Shown: one piece after another, positions 8,966 through 17,659 of the stretch
How the letters are laid out: each line of letters begins with the position of its first letter
Position numbering within the stretch: position 1 is the stretch's first letter
DNA from: Salinibacterium amurskyense
GTDB lineage: Bacteria > Actinomycetota > Actinomycetes > Actinomycetales > Microbacteriaceae
Length of the DNA stretch: 64,000 bases
Assembly: GCF_002797685.1 (NCBI RefSeq)
Contig: NZ_PGFH01000001.1
Coordinates: forward strand, 1,178,001 to 1,242,000
Reading direction: 5' to 3'
Translations under genes and position numbers: made by a program
Notes under the pieces: generated by a model
The model's input: only the letters and a program-made list of their open reading frames with translations
The model's database searches: none
What the model was told of the DNA's origin: nothing

Positions 8966-10528
8966 ATGGCCACTTTTGGAAATCTCACCGACCGCCTCGC
9001 GGATACCTTCAAGAACCTGCGCGGCAAGGGCAAGCTCAGCGAAGCGGATGTCGATGGCACCGTTCGCGAGATTCGCCGCGCCCTGCTCGAAGCTGACGTT
9101 GCGCTCGAGGTTGTTAAGCAGTTCACGGGTCGCGTTCGCGAACGTGCTCTCGGCCACGAAGTTTCTGCTGCGCTGAACCCCGCGCAGCAGGTGGTGCAGA
9201 TCGTCAACGACGAGCTCGTCACGATTCTCGGTGGCGAAGCCCGCCGCATCCAGTTCGCTAAGAACCCGCCGACCGTCATCATGCTCGCGGGCCTGCAGGG
9301 TGCCGGTAAGACGACGCTCGCCGGAAAGCTCTCCAAGTGGCTTGCGGCTGACGGCCACACGCCGCTGCTGGTCGCTGCCGACCTTCAGCGCCCCAACGCC
9401 GTCACGCAGCTGCAGGTAGTTGCTGAGCAGGCGGGCGTAGCCGTCTTCGCGCCTGAGCCGGGTAACGGCAAGGGTGACCCGGTCAAGGTTTCGAAGCAGG
9501 CCATGAAGTTTGCCAAAGACAAGCAGCACGATGTCGTGATCATTGACACCGCTGGTCGTTTGGGTGTGGATGCCGAGCTGATGAAGCAAGCCGCCAACAT
9601 TCGCAAGGCTGTTGACCCTGACGAAGTACTTTTCGTTATTGACGCGATGATCGGTCAAGACGCCGTCACCACTGCTCGCGCCTTCCAAGAGGGCGTTGAC
9701 TTCACGGGTGTCGTGCTGTCGAAGCTTGATGGTGATGCTCGCGGTGGTGCAGCGCTGTCCGTTGCCTCCATCACCGGGCGCCCGATCATGTTCGCCTCGA
9801 CGGGTGAAGGTCTTGACGACTTCGAGCCGTTCCACCCCGACCGCATGGCGAGCCGCATCCTCGACCTGGGTGACATCCTCACCCTCATCGAGACGGCGCA
9901 GAAAACGTTTGACGAAGAAGAGTCGCGCAAGGTCGCCGAGAAGTTCGCGACTGACACCTTCACGCTTGATGACTTTCTGCAGCAGATGCAGCAGCTCAAG
10001 AACATGGGCTCGATCAAGGGCATGCTCGGCATGCTTCCCGGCGCCAAGGGTATGCGCGAGCAGCTCGACAACTTCGATGAGTCGGAAATCACGCGCACCG
10101 AGGCCATCATCCAGTCGATGACCAAGCAAGAGCGCACCACCCCGAAGCTCCTCAACGGCTCTCGTCGCGTGCGTATTGCGCGCGGTTCGGGAACGACCGT
10201 TACCGAGGTGAACGCTCTCGTCAATCGCTTCGAGCAGGCGGCCAAGATGATGAAGACCGTTGCGAAGGGTGGCGTGCCGCAGATTCCGGGCATGGGCCCG
10301 ATCCCCGGTGGCCACGGTGGTAAGTCGTCGAAGAAGAACCAGAAGAAGAAGGGCTCGAAGTCGGGTAACCCCGCCAAGCGCGCAGCGGAAGATGCTGCTC
10401 GCGCTCAGGGCGCGGTCGCCCCCTCGGCTCCCTCCGGCTCAGGCTTCGGTCTCGGCGGCGCCAAGGCTCCTGCAGGAGGTCCGTCGCCGGAAGAACTCGA
10501 GAGCCTGCAGAAGTTCCTCGGCCGCTAA
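8966..10528 (+). CDS. ffh: Signal recognition particle protein Ffh (SRP54)
   Basis: A 520-residue SRP GTPase that binds signal sequences of nascent membrane proteins. N domain at residues 1-90; G1 GLQGAGKTT (109-117); DTAGR and SKLDGD motifs; then the methionine-rich M domain (FLQQMQQLKNMGSIKGMLGMLPG) that binds 4.5S RNA and signal peptides. After the M domain there is a Gly/Lys/Ala-rich tail of about 85 residues (KSSKKNQKKKGSKSG and a Pro/Gly part), which is longer than in E. coli. A TAAACT hexamer lies nine bases before the ATG, so the mRNA may have almost no leader. Confidence 0.97.
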   Translation: MATFGNLTDRLADTFKNLRGKGKLSEADVDGTVREIRRALLEADVALEVVKQFTGRVRERALGHEVSAALNPAQQVVQIVNDELVTILGGEARRIQFAKNPPTVIMLAGLQGAGKTTLAGKLSKWLAADGHTPLLVAADLQRPNAVTQLQVVAEQAGVAVFAPEPGNGKGDPVKVSKQAMKFAKDKQHDVVIIDTAGRLGVDAELMKQAANIRKAVDPDEVLFVIDAMIGQDAVTTARAFQEGVDFTGVVLSKLDGDARGGAALSVASITGRPIMFASTGEGLDDFEPFHPDRMASRILDLGDILTLIETAQKTFDEEESRKVAEKFATDTFTLDDFLQQMQQLKNMGSIKGMLGMLPGAKGMREQLDNFDESEITRTEAIIQSMTKQERTTPKLLNGSRRVRIARGSGTTVTEVNALVNRFEQAAKMMKTVAKGGVPQIPGMGPIPGGHGGKSSKKNQKKKGSKSGNPAKRAAEDAARAQGAVAPSAPSGSGFGLGGAKAPAGGPSPEELESLQKFLGR

Positions 10529-10606
10529 TACGCACGAGAGCGTGTGCACGTTTGTGCTACCCGCGGAGCACGTGGATTTGCTCTTCGTTGTGTCGCTCGC
10601 TCGGGA

Positions 10607-10612
10607 TACTGT
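10607..10612 (+). promoter_or_regulatory. -10 box TACTGT, six bases before the second LLM oxidoreductase ATG
   Basis: TACTGT-N6-ATG, which supports the chosen start at 10619 over an upstream in-frame start. Confidence 0.4.
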
Positions 10613-10618
10613 GGAGCT

Positions 10619-11401
10619 ATGACACAGAGCCGTCCCGTTCGTATTGCCGTTCAACTTCAACCCCAGCACGCCGAATACTCGGTCATTCGTGACCGCGTAA
10701 AAGAGCTTGAACAGCTCGGAGTTGACGTTCTCTTCAACTGGGATCACTTCTTCCCGCTTTATGGCGAACCAGACGGCCTCCACTTTGAAGCGTGGACCGA
10801 GCTCGCATCGTGGGCTGAGATGACGAGCCGGGTCGAGTTCGGCACGCTCGTGAACTGCAACAGCTACCGCAACCCCGACCTGCAGGCCGATATGGCTCGT
10901 ACGCTTGACCACATCAGCGGCGGCCGCTTCATCTTCGGCACGGGCTCGGGCTGGTTCGAGCGCGACTACCAGGAGTACGGCTACGAGTTCGGCACTGCCG
11001 GTTCGCGGTTGGATGCTCTCGCTGAAGCCTTGCCGCGCATCGAGTCGCGCTGGGGCAAATTGAACCCGGCGCCGACGCGCAAGATCCCCGTGCTCATCGG
11101 TGGTGGGGGAGAGAAGAAGACTCTCAAGCTCGTAGCCAAGCACGCCGACATCTGGCACAGCTTCGCAACTGGTGACGAGCTCGTTCACAAGCTGAGCGTT
11201 CTCGCCGGCCACTGCGAGACCGTCGGCCGCGATATCAACGAAATTGAAATCTCGAACGAGCTGCGCGACAAGAGCGTTGAAGACGCCGACAGCATGCGCG
11301 AGCAGGGCATCACGCTCTTCACGTTGGGCATTACTGGCCCCGAGTACGACCTCACGGCGGCCAAGCAGTGGCTCGCGTGGCGTGACTCTCAGAACGGTTA
11401 A
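10619..11401 (+). CDS. LLM-class F420-dependent oxidoreductase (second copy type)
   Basis: A 260-residue luciferase-like oxidoreductase (MTQSRPVRIAVQLQPQHAEY, LFNWDHFFPLYGEPDG, ISGGRFIFGTGSGWFERDY). It resembles the actinobacterial F420-dependent group in which HGG/GSGW loops hold the cofactor. It is not a recent duplicate of the gene at 8004-8888: the two share only the fold. The start at 10619 is chosen because the upstream residues in frame are not family-like and because a TACTGT hexamer sits six bases before this ATG. The substrate is unknown. Confidence 0.86.
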   Translation: MTQSRPVRIAVQLQPQHAEYSVIRDRVKELEQLGVDVLFNWDHFFPLYGEPDGLHFEAWTELASWAEMTSRVEFGTLVNCNSYRNPDLQADMARTLDHISGGRFIFGTGSGWFERDYQEYGYEFGTAGSRLDALAEALPRIESRWGKLNPAPTRKIPVLIGGGGEKKTLKLVAKHADIWHSFATGDELVHKLSVLAGHCETVGRDINEIEISNELRDKSVEDADSMREQGITLFTLGITGPEYDLTAAKQWLAWRDSQNG

Positions 11402-11457
11402 CGGCACCTCTTTGGGGCTTTATTGGCGATCGGTTCCCGAAGCGCGCAAAACTCTGG

Positions 11458-11463
11458 CAGAAT
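11458..11463 (+). promoter_or_regulatory. Possible -10 (GGCAGAAT) of the rpsP operon
   Basis: CAGAAT within GGCAGAAT, the same string found before rplS, divIVA-like and FAD-oxidase genes in this window. It would give an rpsP leader of about 125 bases. The 195-bp gap otherwise shows no known leader motif. Confidence 0.3.
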
Positions 11464-11596
11464 AGGCGGTTGAGTCCTCCGTAGCCCGACCCTCTAATCA
11501 GGCCCGGATGGAATCCACTAGAGCTTTTCTGCCGAGTGTGCCCCCACGCTCACGGCTAGCGGTTCGCCACCAATAAACATTTAAATCAGGAGAATT

Positions 11597-12046
11597 GTGG
11601 CTGTAAAGATTCGTTTGAAGCGCATGGGCAAGATCCGTGCACCGTTCTACCGCATCGTCGTTGCCGACTCGCGCAAGAAGCGCGATGGTCGTGTCATCGA
11701 AGAAATCGGAAAGTACCACCCCACCGAGGAGCCCTCGTTCATCGAGGTCGAGTCCGAGCGTGCGCAGTACTGGTTGAGCGTTGGCGCCCAGCCCAGCCCG
11801 CAGGTTGAGGCTATCCTCAAGCTGACCGGCGACTGGGGCAAGTTCAAGGGTGACAAGAACGCTGTCAGCACCGTCAAGGTCAAGGAAGCTAAGGCTGAGT
11901 TCCAGGCTGACGAGAAGAAGAAGCCTGTTCTCAAGCCCAAGACTGAAAAGGCTGAGCCTAAGGCTGAAGAGGCACCTGCTGCAGAGGCTCCCGTCGCTGA
12001 CGAGGCTCCCGCTGAAGCTCCTGCCGCTGACGCAGACAAGGCTTAG
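11597..12046 (+). CDS. rpsP: 30S ribosomal protein S16
   Basis: The first about 85 residues are a standard S16 ([39 protein letters not shown]), a small-subunit assembly protein. The remaining about 60 residues are an Ala/Glu/Pro/Lys-rich tail, giving 149 residues against about 80-90 in most bacteria. The GTG start is preceded by CAGGAG. First gene of the rpsP-khpA-rimM-trmD run, with gaps of 3, 3 and 16 bp, so almost certainly one transcript. Confidence 0.97.
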   Translation: MAVKIRLKRMGKIRAPFYRIVVADSRKKRDGRVIEEIGKYHPTEEPSFIEVESERAQYWLSVGAQPSPQVEAILKLTGDWGKFKGDKNAVSTVKVKEAKAEFQADEKKKPVLKPKTEKAEPKAEEAPAAEAPVADEAPAEAPAADADKA

Positions 12047-12049
12047 CAA

Positions 12050-12286
12050 TTGCTCGCTCCCGCTTTAGAACATCTCGTCAAGGGAATCGTTGACCACCCC
12101 GACGAGGTCCAAGTCGTTGCGAAAAACACGCAGCGCGGTGACCTCCTCGAGGTTCGCGTGCACCCAGAGGATCTCGGCCGTGTCATCGGTCGCTCTGGTC
12201 GCACCGCGAAAGCTCTGCGCACGCTGATCACGGCTCTGGCCGATGGTCGCAAGGTGCGTGTCGACGTTGTCGACACTGACTTCTAG
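12050..12286 (+). CDS. khpA: KH-domain RNA-binding protein (KhpA family)
   Basis: A 78-residue single KH domain with the GxxG loop in RVIGRSGRTAKALRTLI. KhpA proteins bind RNA and, in Gram-positives, affect cell size and translation. The TTG start, 3 bp after rpsP, is the only start that gives the full domain. The position between rpsP and rimM is the standard one for the family. Confidence 0.93.
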   Translation: MLAPALEHLVKGIVDHPDEVQVVAKNTQRGDLLEVRVHPEDLGRVIGRSGRTAKALRTLITALADGRKVRVDVVDTDF

Positions 12287-12289
12287 CCA

Positions 12290-12979
12290 GTGAGCGAAAC
12301 AAAGATTCCCCGCGAAGGTCGCACACAGTTGCGAGTGGGGCGCTTGACGAAAGCTCACGGGCTTAAGGGAGCGATCAAAGTTGAGATGTACACGGATGCC
12401 CCGGAACGTCGTTTCGTTCCGGGCGCCGTGTTTTCTCTCCAAGTGCCCACGAGTTCTCCGTGGCACGGAAAGACACTAGAGCTCGTAGAGCTCAAGTGGT
12501 TCAACGCACAGCCGGTCGCGTTCTTCAAGGGCGTTCCTGACCGCAGTGCTGCAGAAAAGCTTGTAAAAGCTATTCTCTGGATCGATCACGATCCCAACGA
12601 GGCGCCAGAAGAGGATGCGTGGTTCAACCACCAGCTCATCGGCCTCAAGGTCATCCGTGACGGCAAACAGGTCGGTACTCTCGCGCAGGTTGATCATTTC
12701 CCCGCGCAAGATCTGCTGACTGTGACGACGGATAACGGCGATGTGCTGGTTCCGTTTGTGAAATCGATCGTGGCGAGCGTCGACATCGAAGCGGGCGAGA
12801 TGGTTGTTACGCCTCCGCCAGGACTCTTCGAAGAGATCGCTGACGAGGCTGCGGCTGCTGAAGCAGATGTTGCTGAGGCAGGCGTCACTGAGACAGAAGC
12901 CACTCAGACAGACGCCACTCAGACAGACGCCACTGAGACGGCTGCCGACGACGCAGGCAACTCCACCGAATCCGACTAA
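12290..12979 (+). CDS. rimM: 16S rRNA maturation factor RimM
   Basis: A 229-residue RimM, which assists 30S head assembly by binding S19. The N-terminal part ([23 protein letters not shown]) and the PRC-barrel part ([21 protein letters not shown]) are both present, covering about 180 residues. The last about 48 residues are a low-complexity acidic tail with a repeated QTDAT unit, encoded by a 15-bp tandem duplication near 12904-12933. The GTG start lies 3 bp after khpA. Confidence 0.96.
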   Translation: MSETKIPREGRTQLRVGRLTKAHGLKGAIKVEMYTDAPERRFVPGAVFSLQVPTSSPWHGKTLELVELKWFNAQPVAFFKGVPDRSAAEKLVKAILWIDHDPNEAPEEDAWFNHQLIGLKVIRDGKQVGTLAQVDHFPAQDLLTVTTDNGDVLVPFVKSIVASVDIEAGEMVVTPPPGLFEEIADEAAAAEADVAEAGVTETEATQTDATQTDATETAADDAGNSTESD

Positions 12980-12995
12980 CAGTAAGGGTCGACGA

Positions 12996-13682
12996 GTGCG
13001 CATCGACATTCTGACGATCTTCCCGGATTTCTTCGGGGTGCTAGACATTTCTCTGCTTGGTAAAGCGCGCGAGCGCGGAATCATCGAGTTGGGCGTGCAC
13101 GATCTGCGTGACTACACGCATGATCGTCACCGCACTGTCGACGACACTCCCTACGGTGGTGGCGCTGGAATGGTCATGCGCCCCGAGCCGTGGGGTGAAG
13201 CGCTGGATGCCACGCTCACGCCCGAAACGGTAGTCATCGTTCCGAGCCCTGCCGGTGTTCCTTTCACGCAGGCAGCAGCCCGCGAGTTGGCCCAAGAGAA
13301 GCATCTCGTCTTCACGTGCGGCCGCTACGAGGGCATCGACCAGCGCGTTATCGACTACGCCGCGGATACGGTTCGTGTTCGCGAGATCAGCTTGGGCGAT
13401 TATGTGCTCAACGGTGGCGAAGTCGCCACGATGGCCATGATCGAAGCGATTGGCCGTCTGGTGCCGGGCGTGGTGGGAAACCCCGAAAGCCTCACCGAGG
13501 AAAGCCACGAGAACGGCCTGCTTGAGTACCCCAGCTACACGAAACCGTCGACGTGGCGTGAACGCTCCGTGCCGCCGGTGCTGCTGAGCGGAAACCACAA
13601 GGCGATCGCCGATTGGCGTTACGAGCAGCAGCTCGAACGCACGCGTCGAGTGCGCCCCGATCTTCTGCCTGACGGCGAGTAG
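12996..13682 (+). CDS. trmD: tRNA (guanine37-N1)-methyltransferase TrmD
   Basis: A 228-residue SPOUT methyltransferase that makes m1G37 in tRNAs and prevents +1 frameshifts. Family motifs: [13 protein letters not shown] start, [29 protein letters not shown] (knot) and [15 protein letters not shown]. The GTG at 12996 is chosen because the family N-terminus begins exactly there; the open frame upstream reads the rimM tail in another phase. It is the last gene of the rpsP operon. Confidence 0.97.
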   Translation: MRIDILTIFPDFFGVLDISLLGKARERGIIELGVHDLRDYTHDRHRTVDDTPYGGGAGMVMRPEPWGEALDATLTPETVVIVPSPAGVPFTQAAARELAQEKHLVFTCGRYEGIDQRVIDYAADTVRVREISLGDYVLNGGEVATMAMIEAIGRLVPGVVGNPESLTEESHENGLLEYPSYTKPSTWRERSVPPVLLSGNHKAIADWRYEQQLERTRRVRPDLLPDGE

Positions 13683-13725
13683 TACAACTCTCACCGCATT
13701 TCGGCCCGTGTGAAAACATGGACGC

Positions 13726-14334
13726 ATGACTTTCCGATCGACCCACAGTTCTTTCTTCGCCGCGATTGCCGCCATTGCCCTGCTGGCCGGATGCACCGCG
13801 ACGGCGACCGAGAAAGTCGACTCGTCGGCTGGCTCTGCGACGCCAGGGCCCGCATCCACCTCGAGTACTGAAGGCGGGGCGGGGGAGTCGAGCGATTCAA
13901 CCCTCACGACGCGGCGGATGACCGTTGACGACGTCACCTTCGCGGATCTCGCTGCGCACCCGCTGCCGAGCGGTTACACGCAGTCTGCGGTGTCGGTGGA
14001 CGCCTGGCCCGCGGTCGAGGTGCTGGTGGATGCCGACGACGACGAGGTGGTGCAGGCGCGCGGCGACCTCGCGGCGACTCTTGGCGGTGCCGACATGGTC
14101 ATCACGACCGAGGTGCAGTCGTGCGAACTCATTGCCGTCTGGGTGCTTCCACAACCCGACAGTGTTCGTGTGGGTCACGAAACCCACCCCGATTCGGCGG
14201 GTTGCACCGACACCACCACGTACGACGTGCTGTTCGCGATCCCGCAGGCGGGTACCAACAGCGAGGGCGCTTGGGATTACACGACGACGGTGCCGCCGAT
14301 TCAGCTTGAGGTTCGCGCCGGCGCTCAGAACTAG
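13726..14334 (+). CDS. Predicted lipoprotein of unknown function
   Basis: A 202-residue protein. The N-terminus is a lipoprotein signal peptide (hydrophobic FFAAIAAIALLAGC, lipobox LAGC with Cys23), so it should be lipid-anchored on the outer face of the membrane. A Ser/Thr/Gly-rich linker follows, then a compact domain with two cysteines (QSCEL, SAGCTD) that could form a disulfide. No family recognised. It lies 43 bp after trmD and could be read through from that operon. Confidence 0.75.
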   Translation: MTFRSTHSSFFAAIAAIALLAGCTATATEKVDSSAGSATPGPASTSSTEGGAGESSDSTLTTRRMTVDDVTFADLAAHPLPSGYTQSAVSVDAWPAVEVLVDADDDEVVQARGDLAATLGGADMVITTEVQSCELIAVWVLPQPDSVRVGHETHPDSAGCTDTTTYDVLFAIPQAGTNSEGAWDYTTTVPPIQLEVRAGAQN

Positions 14335-14410
14335 CGTGGGCGGCGCACGTCCGTTGCCGCTCGGTGGCTAGTCGCGTGCCGGTTCGCGCAGTTCGCTGAC
14401 TTGCGGGCGC

Positions 14411-15178
14411 TTACTTGCGCGCAGTGAGAACGAGCGGGCCATCGGGGGTAACCGCAACCGTGTGCTCGAAGTGGGCGGCGCGAGAGCCGTCGATGCTCCG
14501 CAGTGTCCAGCCGTCGTCATCCGTGTAGATGTCGTCGGTGCCGATCATGAGCCATGGCTCGATCGCAAATACGAGGCCGGGCTTCAGCGGCATGCCGCGG
14601 CGTGCCTTGCCGTCGTTGGGGATGTGCGGGTCGCCGTGCATTTCGCGGCCAACGCCGTGACCACCGAAGTCGAGGTTCACTTCGTAGCCTGCGCCGTAGG
14701 CGACGTCTCCGATGGCGGCCGAGATGGCGCCGATGCGGTTGCCAACGATGGCGGCGGCGATGCCGGCGTCCAGGGCGCGCGAGGTGGCATCCATCAGCTT
14801 GAGGTCTTCGTCGCGGGGAGTGCCCACGGCGAAGGTGATCGCAGAGTCGGCAACCCAGCCATCGACCGCAACAGCGAAGTCGAGGCTCAAGAGGTCGCCA
14901 TCTTTTAGCGTGTAGTCGTGGGGGAGTCCGTGCAGGGCGGCGTCGTTGACAGACGTGCAAATAACCTTGCCGAAGGGCGAAGCGCCGAACGAGGGGTGGT
15001 AGTCGATGTAGCAACTCTCGGCACCACGTTCGCGGATCATGCTGTGCGCGAGGGCATCAATCTCGAGCAGGTTGGTGCCCACCTTGGAGGCCGCTTCCGT
15101 TGCGGTCAGAACGCTGGCCACAAACTCGCCGGCTGCCTTCATCTCATTGATTTCGGCGGGGGTTCTCAACTCGATCAT
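14411..15178 (-). CDS. map: Methionine aminopeptidase, type I
   Basis: A 255-residue metallopeptidase that removes N-terminal Met from new proteins. The metal ligands of the pita-bread fold are visible in order: LLSLDFAVAVDGWVADSAI (two Asp), GHGVGREMHGDP (His), LVFAIEPW (Glu) and the final HFEHTVAVT (Glu). No N-terminal zinc-finger extension. The ATG overlaps the TGA of the upstream TetR gene (ATGA, 15175-15178), so translation is probably coupled to the regulator. Confidence 0.95.
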   Translation of the reverse strand: MIELRTPAEINEMKAAGEFVASVLTATEAASKVGTNLLEIDALAHSMIRERGAESCYIDYHPSFGASPFGKVICTSVNDAALHGLPHDYTLKDGDLLSLDFAVAVDGWVADSAITFAVGTPRDEDLKLMDATSRALDAGIAAAIVGNRIGAISAAIGDVAYGAGYEVNLDFGGHGVGREMHGDPHIPNDGKARRGMPLKPGLVFAIEPWLMIGTDDIYTDDDGWTLRSIDGSRAAHFEHTVAVTPDGPLVLTARK

Positions 15179-15840
15179 GCGGTAGCTGCCTCTTTCGTGT
15201 GCGGTGCCAAGAGTTGCGCAATGAACTCTCGGAGCTTGTCGATAAACGGTTCTTCACCGCGCGGGTCATACAAGAATGCACGCTCGAGGAGTGAATCGGC
15301 GATTTCTACCGTCACTTCGATATCGAAAGCGAGGGCATCCGAGGCCGGAACTTCGTAGGTGGTTACCAGAAGGTCGGTCAAAATCTCGGCCAGCGCCGTG
15401 TTGTTGCTCTTGCGATCGACGTTGAAACGGCGGTCGATGATGTTGCCGAACGACAGCACTCGAAAACCCGGCTCGGTGCGGCAGAGTTCAATGTAAACGT
15501 CGATCGCAACGTTGAGGGCGTCAAGAGCGTTGGTTGCGCGTTTATTGAGAGTTGCCGAGAGCCCGGCGCGGTACTTGTCGAAGTTGCGCGACGCCAAACC
15601 CCGAAGCAGCGACTGGATGTTGGGGAAGTAGCGGTAGATAACGCCAACAGAGGACTGCGCTCGCTTCGATACATCGCTCGTGGTGAGCGCGTCGATTCCG
15701 ACTTCATCGAGCAGTACCGCGGCCGCATCGAGGAGCACGTTGATTCGTTCTGCACTCCGCTGCTGCACTGGTTCGGTGCGAACGTTCGCGGGGTTGGGCA
15801 CGGGGGATACCTGGTCTTTCGGTCTGATGCTTCTCAGCAT
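15175..15840 (-). CDS. TetR-family transcriptional regulator
   Basis: A 221-residue protein with an N-terminal TetR HTH (AAVLLDEVGIDALTTSDVSKRAQSSVGVIYRYFPNIQSLL, about residues 35-75) and an all-helical ligand-binding remainder. It is co-transcribed with map through a 4-base start/stop overlap and divergent from a small membrane-protein gene 31 bp away, which may be its target along with itself. Ligand unknown. Confidence 0.88.
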   Translation of the reverse strand: MLRSIRPKDQVSPVPNPANVRTEPVQQRSAERINVLLDAAAVLLDEVGIDALTTSDVSKRAQSSVGVIYRYFPNIQSLLRGLASRNFDKYRAGLSATLNKRATNALDALNVAIDVYIELCRTEPGFRVLSFGNIIDRRFNVDRKSNNTALAEILTDLLVTTYEVPASDALAFDIEVTVEIADSLLERAFLYDPRGEEPFIDKLREFIAQLLAPHTKEAATA

Positions 15841-15858
15841 TCCTGATCACAACGAAGA

Positions 15859-15864
15859 TACCCT
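15859..15864 (+). promoter_or_regulatory. -10 box TACCCT, seven bases before a membrane-protein ATG
   Basis: TACCCT-N7-ATG in the 31-bp space divergent from the TetR gene. Supports the ATG at 15872. Confidence 0.35.
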
Positions 15865-15871
15865 GAGAACC

Positions 15872-16357
15872 ATGATGATTAGGCGCGCGTTCTACTACTG
15901 GCAGTTCATCGCTGTAATCGTGTTGCCGCTGTGGGTATTGATCGCCCGCGGCATCTACGGTTCGAGCGTGGGCTGGGATTTCGTACTGTTCCTTATCCTG
16001 TGCCCGATTCTGGCTTTTGCCCTGCTGGCCATCGCGGGGCTCACGGTCGCCCGTAAGAGTGTGCGCGATTCGAAGCAGGTGTCGTGGATTGATGCCGGGG
16101 TTCTTGCCGCCTGGCACGCGGCGATCATCATCTATGGCTTTGTGGATGCTCCGTTCCCGGCCGCGCTCATCGTGATTGTTGCCATCGCGGCGTTCTGGAT
16201 CGCGCTCTGGCAGCTCGTCACCGAGACCCGCAATCGCTTTACGAGCCTCGTCGAGGGCTTCGAGCGCGACGCGCAAAGGCCCTCACGGCCGGGGGAGAAC
16301 CTCGACAACGGTCGCGTCATCATCCTCGAAGCCGAAGAGAATCGCACTTTCGACTGA
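15872..16357 (+). CDS. Small integral membrane protein, unknown function
   Basis: A 161-residue protein with four predicted membrane segments: after MMIRRAFYYW (FIAVIVLPLWVLIARGIYG), VLFLILCPILAFALLAIAGL, VLAAWHAAIIIYGFV and ALIVIVAIAAFWIALW. A charged cytoplasmic tail ends in ILEAEENRTFD. No family recognised by name. The start is placed at the first of two adjacent ATGs; an earlier in-frame ATG at 15827 would overlap the divergent TetR gene. The TetR position suggests it may be regulated by that protein. Confidence 0.7.
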   Translation: MMIRRAFYYWQFIAVIVLPLWVLIARGIYGSSVGWDFVLFLILCPILAFALLAIAGLTVARKSVRDSKQVSWIDAGVLAAWHAAIIIYGFVDAPFPAALIVIVAIAAFWIALWQLVTETRNRFTSLVEGFERDAQRPSRPGENLDNGRVIILEAEENRTFD

Positions 16358-16365
16358 ATGTGTGG

Positions 16366-16371
16366 CAGAAT
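16366..16371 (+). promoter_or_regulatory. Possible -10 (GGCAGAAT) for rplS
   Basis: CAGAAT inside GGCAGAAT, about 115 bp before rplS. The leader between has no recognised structure. Confidence 0.3.
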
Positions 16372-16487
16372 TATCGATTGTGCTCGCGCACGACTCTGCC
16401 ATGAGGGCGTCGTAACCGCTTGAAGCACAAATTTTCTTATCTAACTAAGTGCGTTCGACTCATGGCGGGCGCAGAGAGCGATTACTA

Positions 16488-16835
16488 ATGCATATCCTCG
16501 ATGGCGTCGACAAGGCGTCTCTCAAAGACAACATTCCTGACTTCCGTGCCGGCGATAACGTCAAGGTTCACGTAAACATCATCGAAGGTACGCGCTCGCG
16601 TATTCAGGTGTTCCAGGGCGTTGTAATCGGTCGTTCAGGCCACGGCGTTCGCGAGACCTTCACTGTTCGTAAGATCAGCTTCCAGGTCGGCGTAGAGCGT
16701 ACCTTCCCGGTTCACTCGCCCGTAATCGACCACATTGAGGTCGTTTCGCGTGGACTCGTTCGCCGCGCCAAGCTGTACTACCTGCGCGACCTGCGCGGTA
16801 AGAAGGCGAAGATCAAAGAGAAGCGCGACAACTAA
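16488..16835 (+). CDS. rplS: 50S ribosomal protein L19
   Basis: A 115-residue L19, at the 30S-50S interface. Family motifs: [15 protein letters not shown]-like segment, [33 protein letters not shown] and [21 protein letters not shown]. The start at 16488 ([12 protein letters not shown]) matches the family; an upstream in-frame start would add 13 residues unlike L19. Followed by a hairpin terminator and then lepB. Confidence 0.97.
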   Translation: MHILDGVDKASLKDNIPDFRAGDNVKVHVNIIEGTRSRIQVFQGVVIGRSGHGVRETFTVRKISFQVGVERTFPVHSPVIDHIEVVSRGLVRRAKLYYLRDLRGKKAKIKEKRDN

Positions 16836-16860
16836 CACTCGCGTAATTCACAAACCAATG

Positions 16861-16900
16861 GCTCCCAGCGGCATATGCTTGCTGGGAGCTTTGGGGTTTA
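16861..16900 (+). terminator. Hairpin between rplS and lepB, abutting the lepB start
   Basis: Nine-base stem GCTCCCAGC / GCTGGGAGC (16861-16889) with an 11-base loop, then TTTGGGGTTTA. The lepB ATG follows directly at 16901. The only Shine-Dalgarno-like bases (GGGAG) lie within the 3' arm, so the hairpin may both end rplS transcripts and mask lepB translation. Confidence 0.65.
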
Positions 16901-17656
16901 ATGACAAACAATACTGTTGACGACGCGCTGCCCAGCAGCAACAGCGAGCGCCACCGTGCCGCCAAGAAGACGGGCGGCTGGAAGCTGTTTCTTCGTGATC
17001 TTCTGATCATCTTCGTGGCCGCGATCGTGATTTCTTTCTTGATCAAGACGTACCTCGTGCGGTCGTTCTACATTCCGTCGTCGTCGATGGAAAACACGCT
17101 GCAAATTGACGACCGCATTCTGGTCAACCAGCTTGAGCCCGCTCTCTTCCCGGTCGAGCATGGCGACGTCGTTGTCTTCACCGATCCGGGTGGTTGGCTT
17201 CCCGCAGTTTCGAGTGAGCCTGAGAACTGGTTCGTCGGCGCTGTCGACGGTGTTCTCGCGTTCGTGGGTCTCAGCGCCCCTGACAGCAGCAATCACCTCA
17301 TCAAGCGAGTCATCGGGCTGCCCGGCGACACCGTGGAATGCTGCAACGAATTCGGCCAGATAATCGTCAACGGCATCCCGCTTGAGGAGCCCTACATTCT
17401 GCTGCCGGATGCTGTTACCAAAGCGACTCAAGTAGACTTCTCGGTCACGGTGCCCGACGACTCCATCTGGGTCATGGGTGACAACCGCTACAACTCTGCT
17501 GACTCCGCGTTTCATAAAGATGACCCCACGGGCGGTTTTGTGAAGATTGACTCTGTCGTGGGGCGTGCCTTCTTGATCAGCTGGCCCACCGAGCGGTGGA
17601 CCATGCTCGACAACTACTCCACGACGTTCCAGCGGGTCACGCAGAACGCCGAGTAG
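16901..17656 (+). CDS. lepB: Signal peptidase I
   Basis: A 251-residue type I leader peptidase that cleaves Sec signal peptides outside the membrane. One N-terminal membrane segment (about residues 30-50, LFLRDLLIIFVAAIVISFL), then box B with the catalytic serine in YIPSSSMENTL (Ser62), box D with the general-base lysine in LIKRVIGLPGD (Lys135) and box E VMGDNRYNSADS. The order lepB-rnhB-DUF2469 after rplS is typical of Actinobacteria. rnhB starts 3 bp after its stop. Confidence 0.96.
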   Translation: MTNNTVDDALPSSNSERHRAAKKTGGWKLFLRDLLIIFVAAIVISFLIKTYLVRSFYIPSSSMENTLQIDDRILVNQLEPALFPVEHGDVVVFTDPGGWLPAVSSEPENWFVGAVDGVLAFVGLSAPDSSNHLIKRVIGLPGDTVECCNEFGQIIVNGIPLEEPYILLPDAVTKATQVDFSVTVPDDSIWVMGDNRYNSADSAFHKDDPTGGFVKIDSVVGRAFLISWPTERWTMLDNYSTTFQRVTQNAE

Positions 17657-17659
17657 ATT

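Noticed and set aside
8885-10315. 476-codon open frame opposite ffh
   Set aside because: Mirror of a strongly coding GC-rich gene; ffh is certain on the plus strand, and the opposite frame has no recognised domain.
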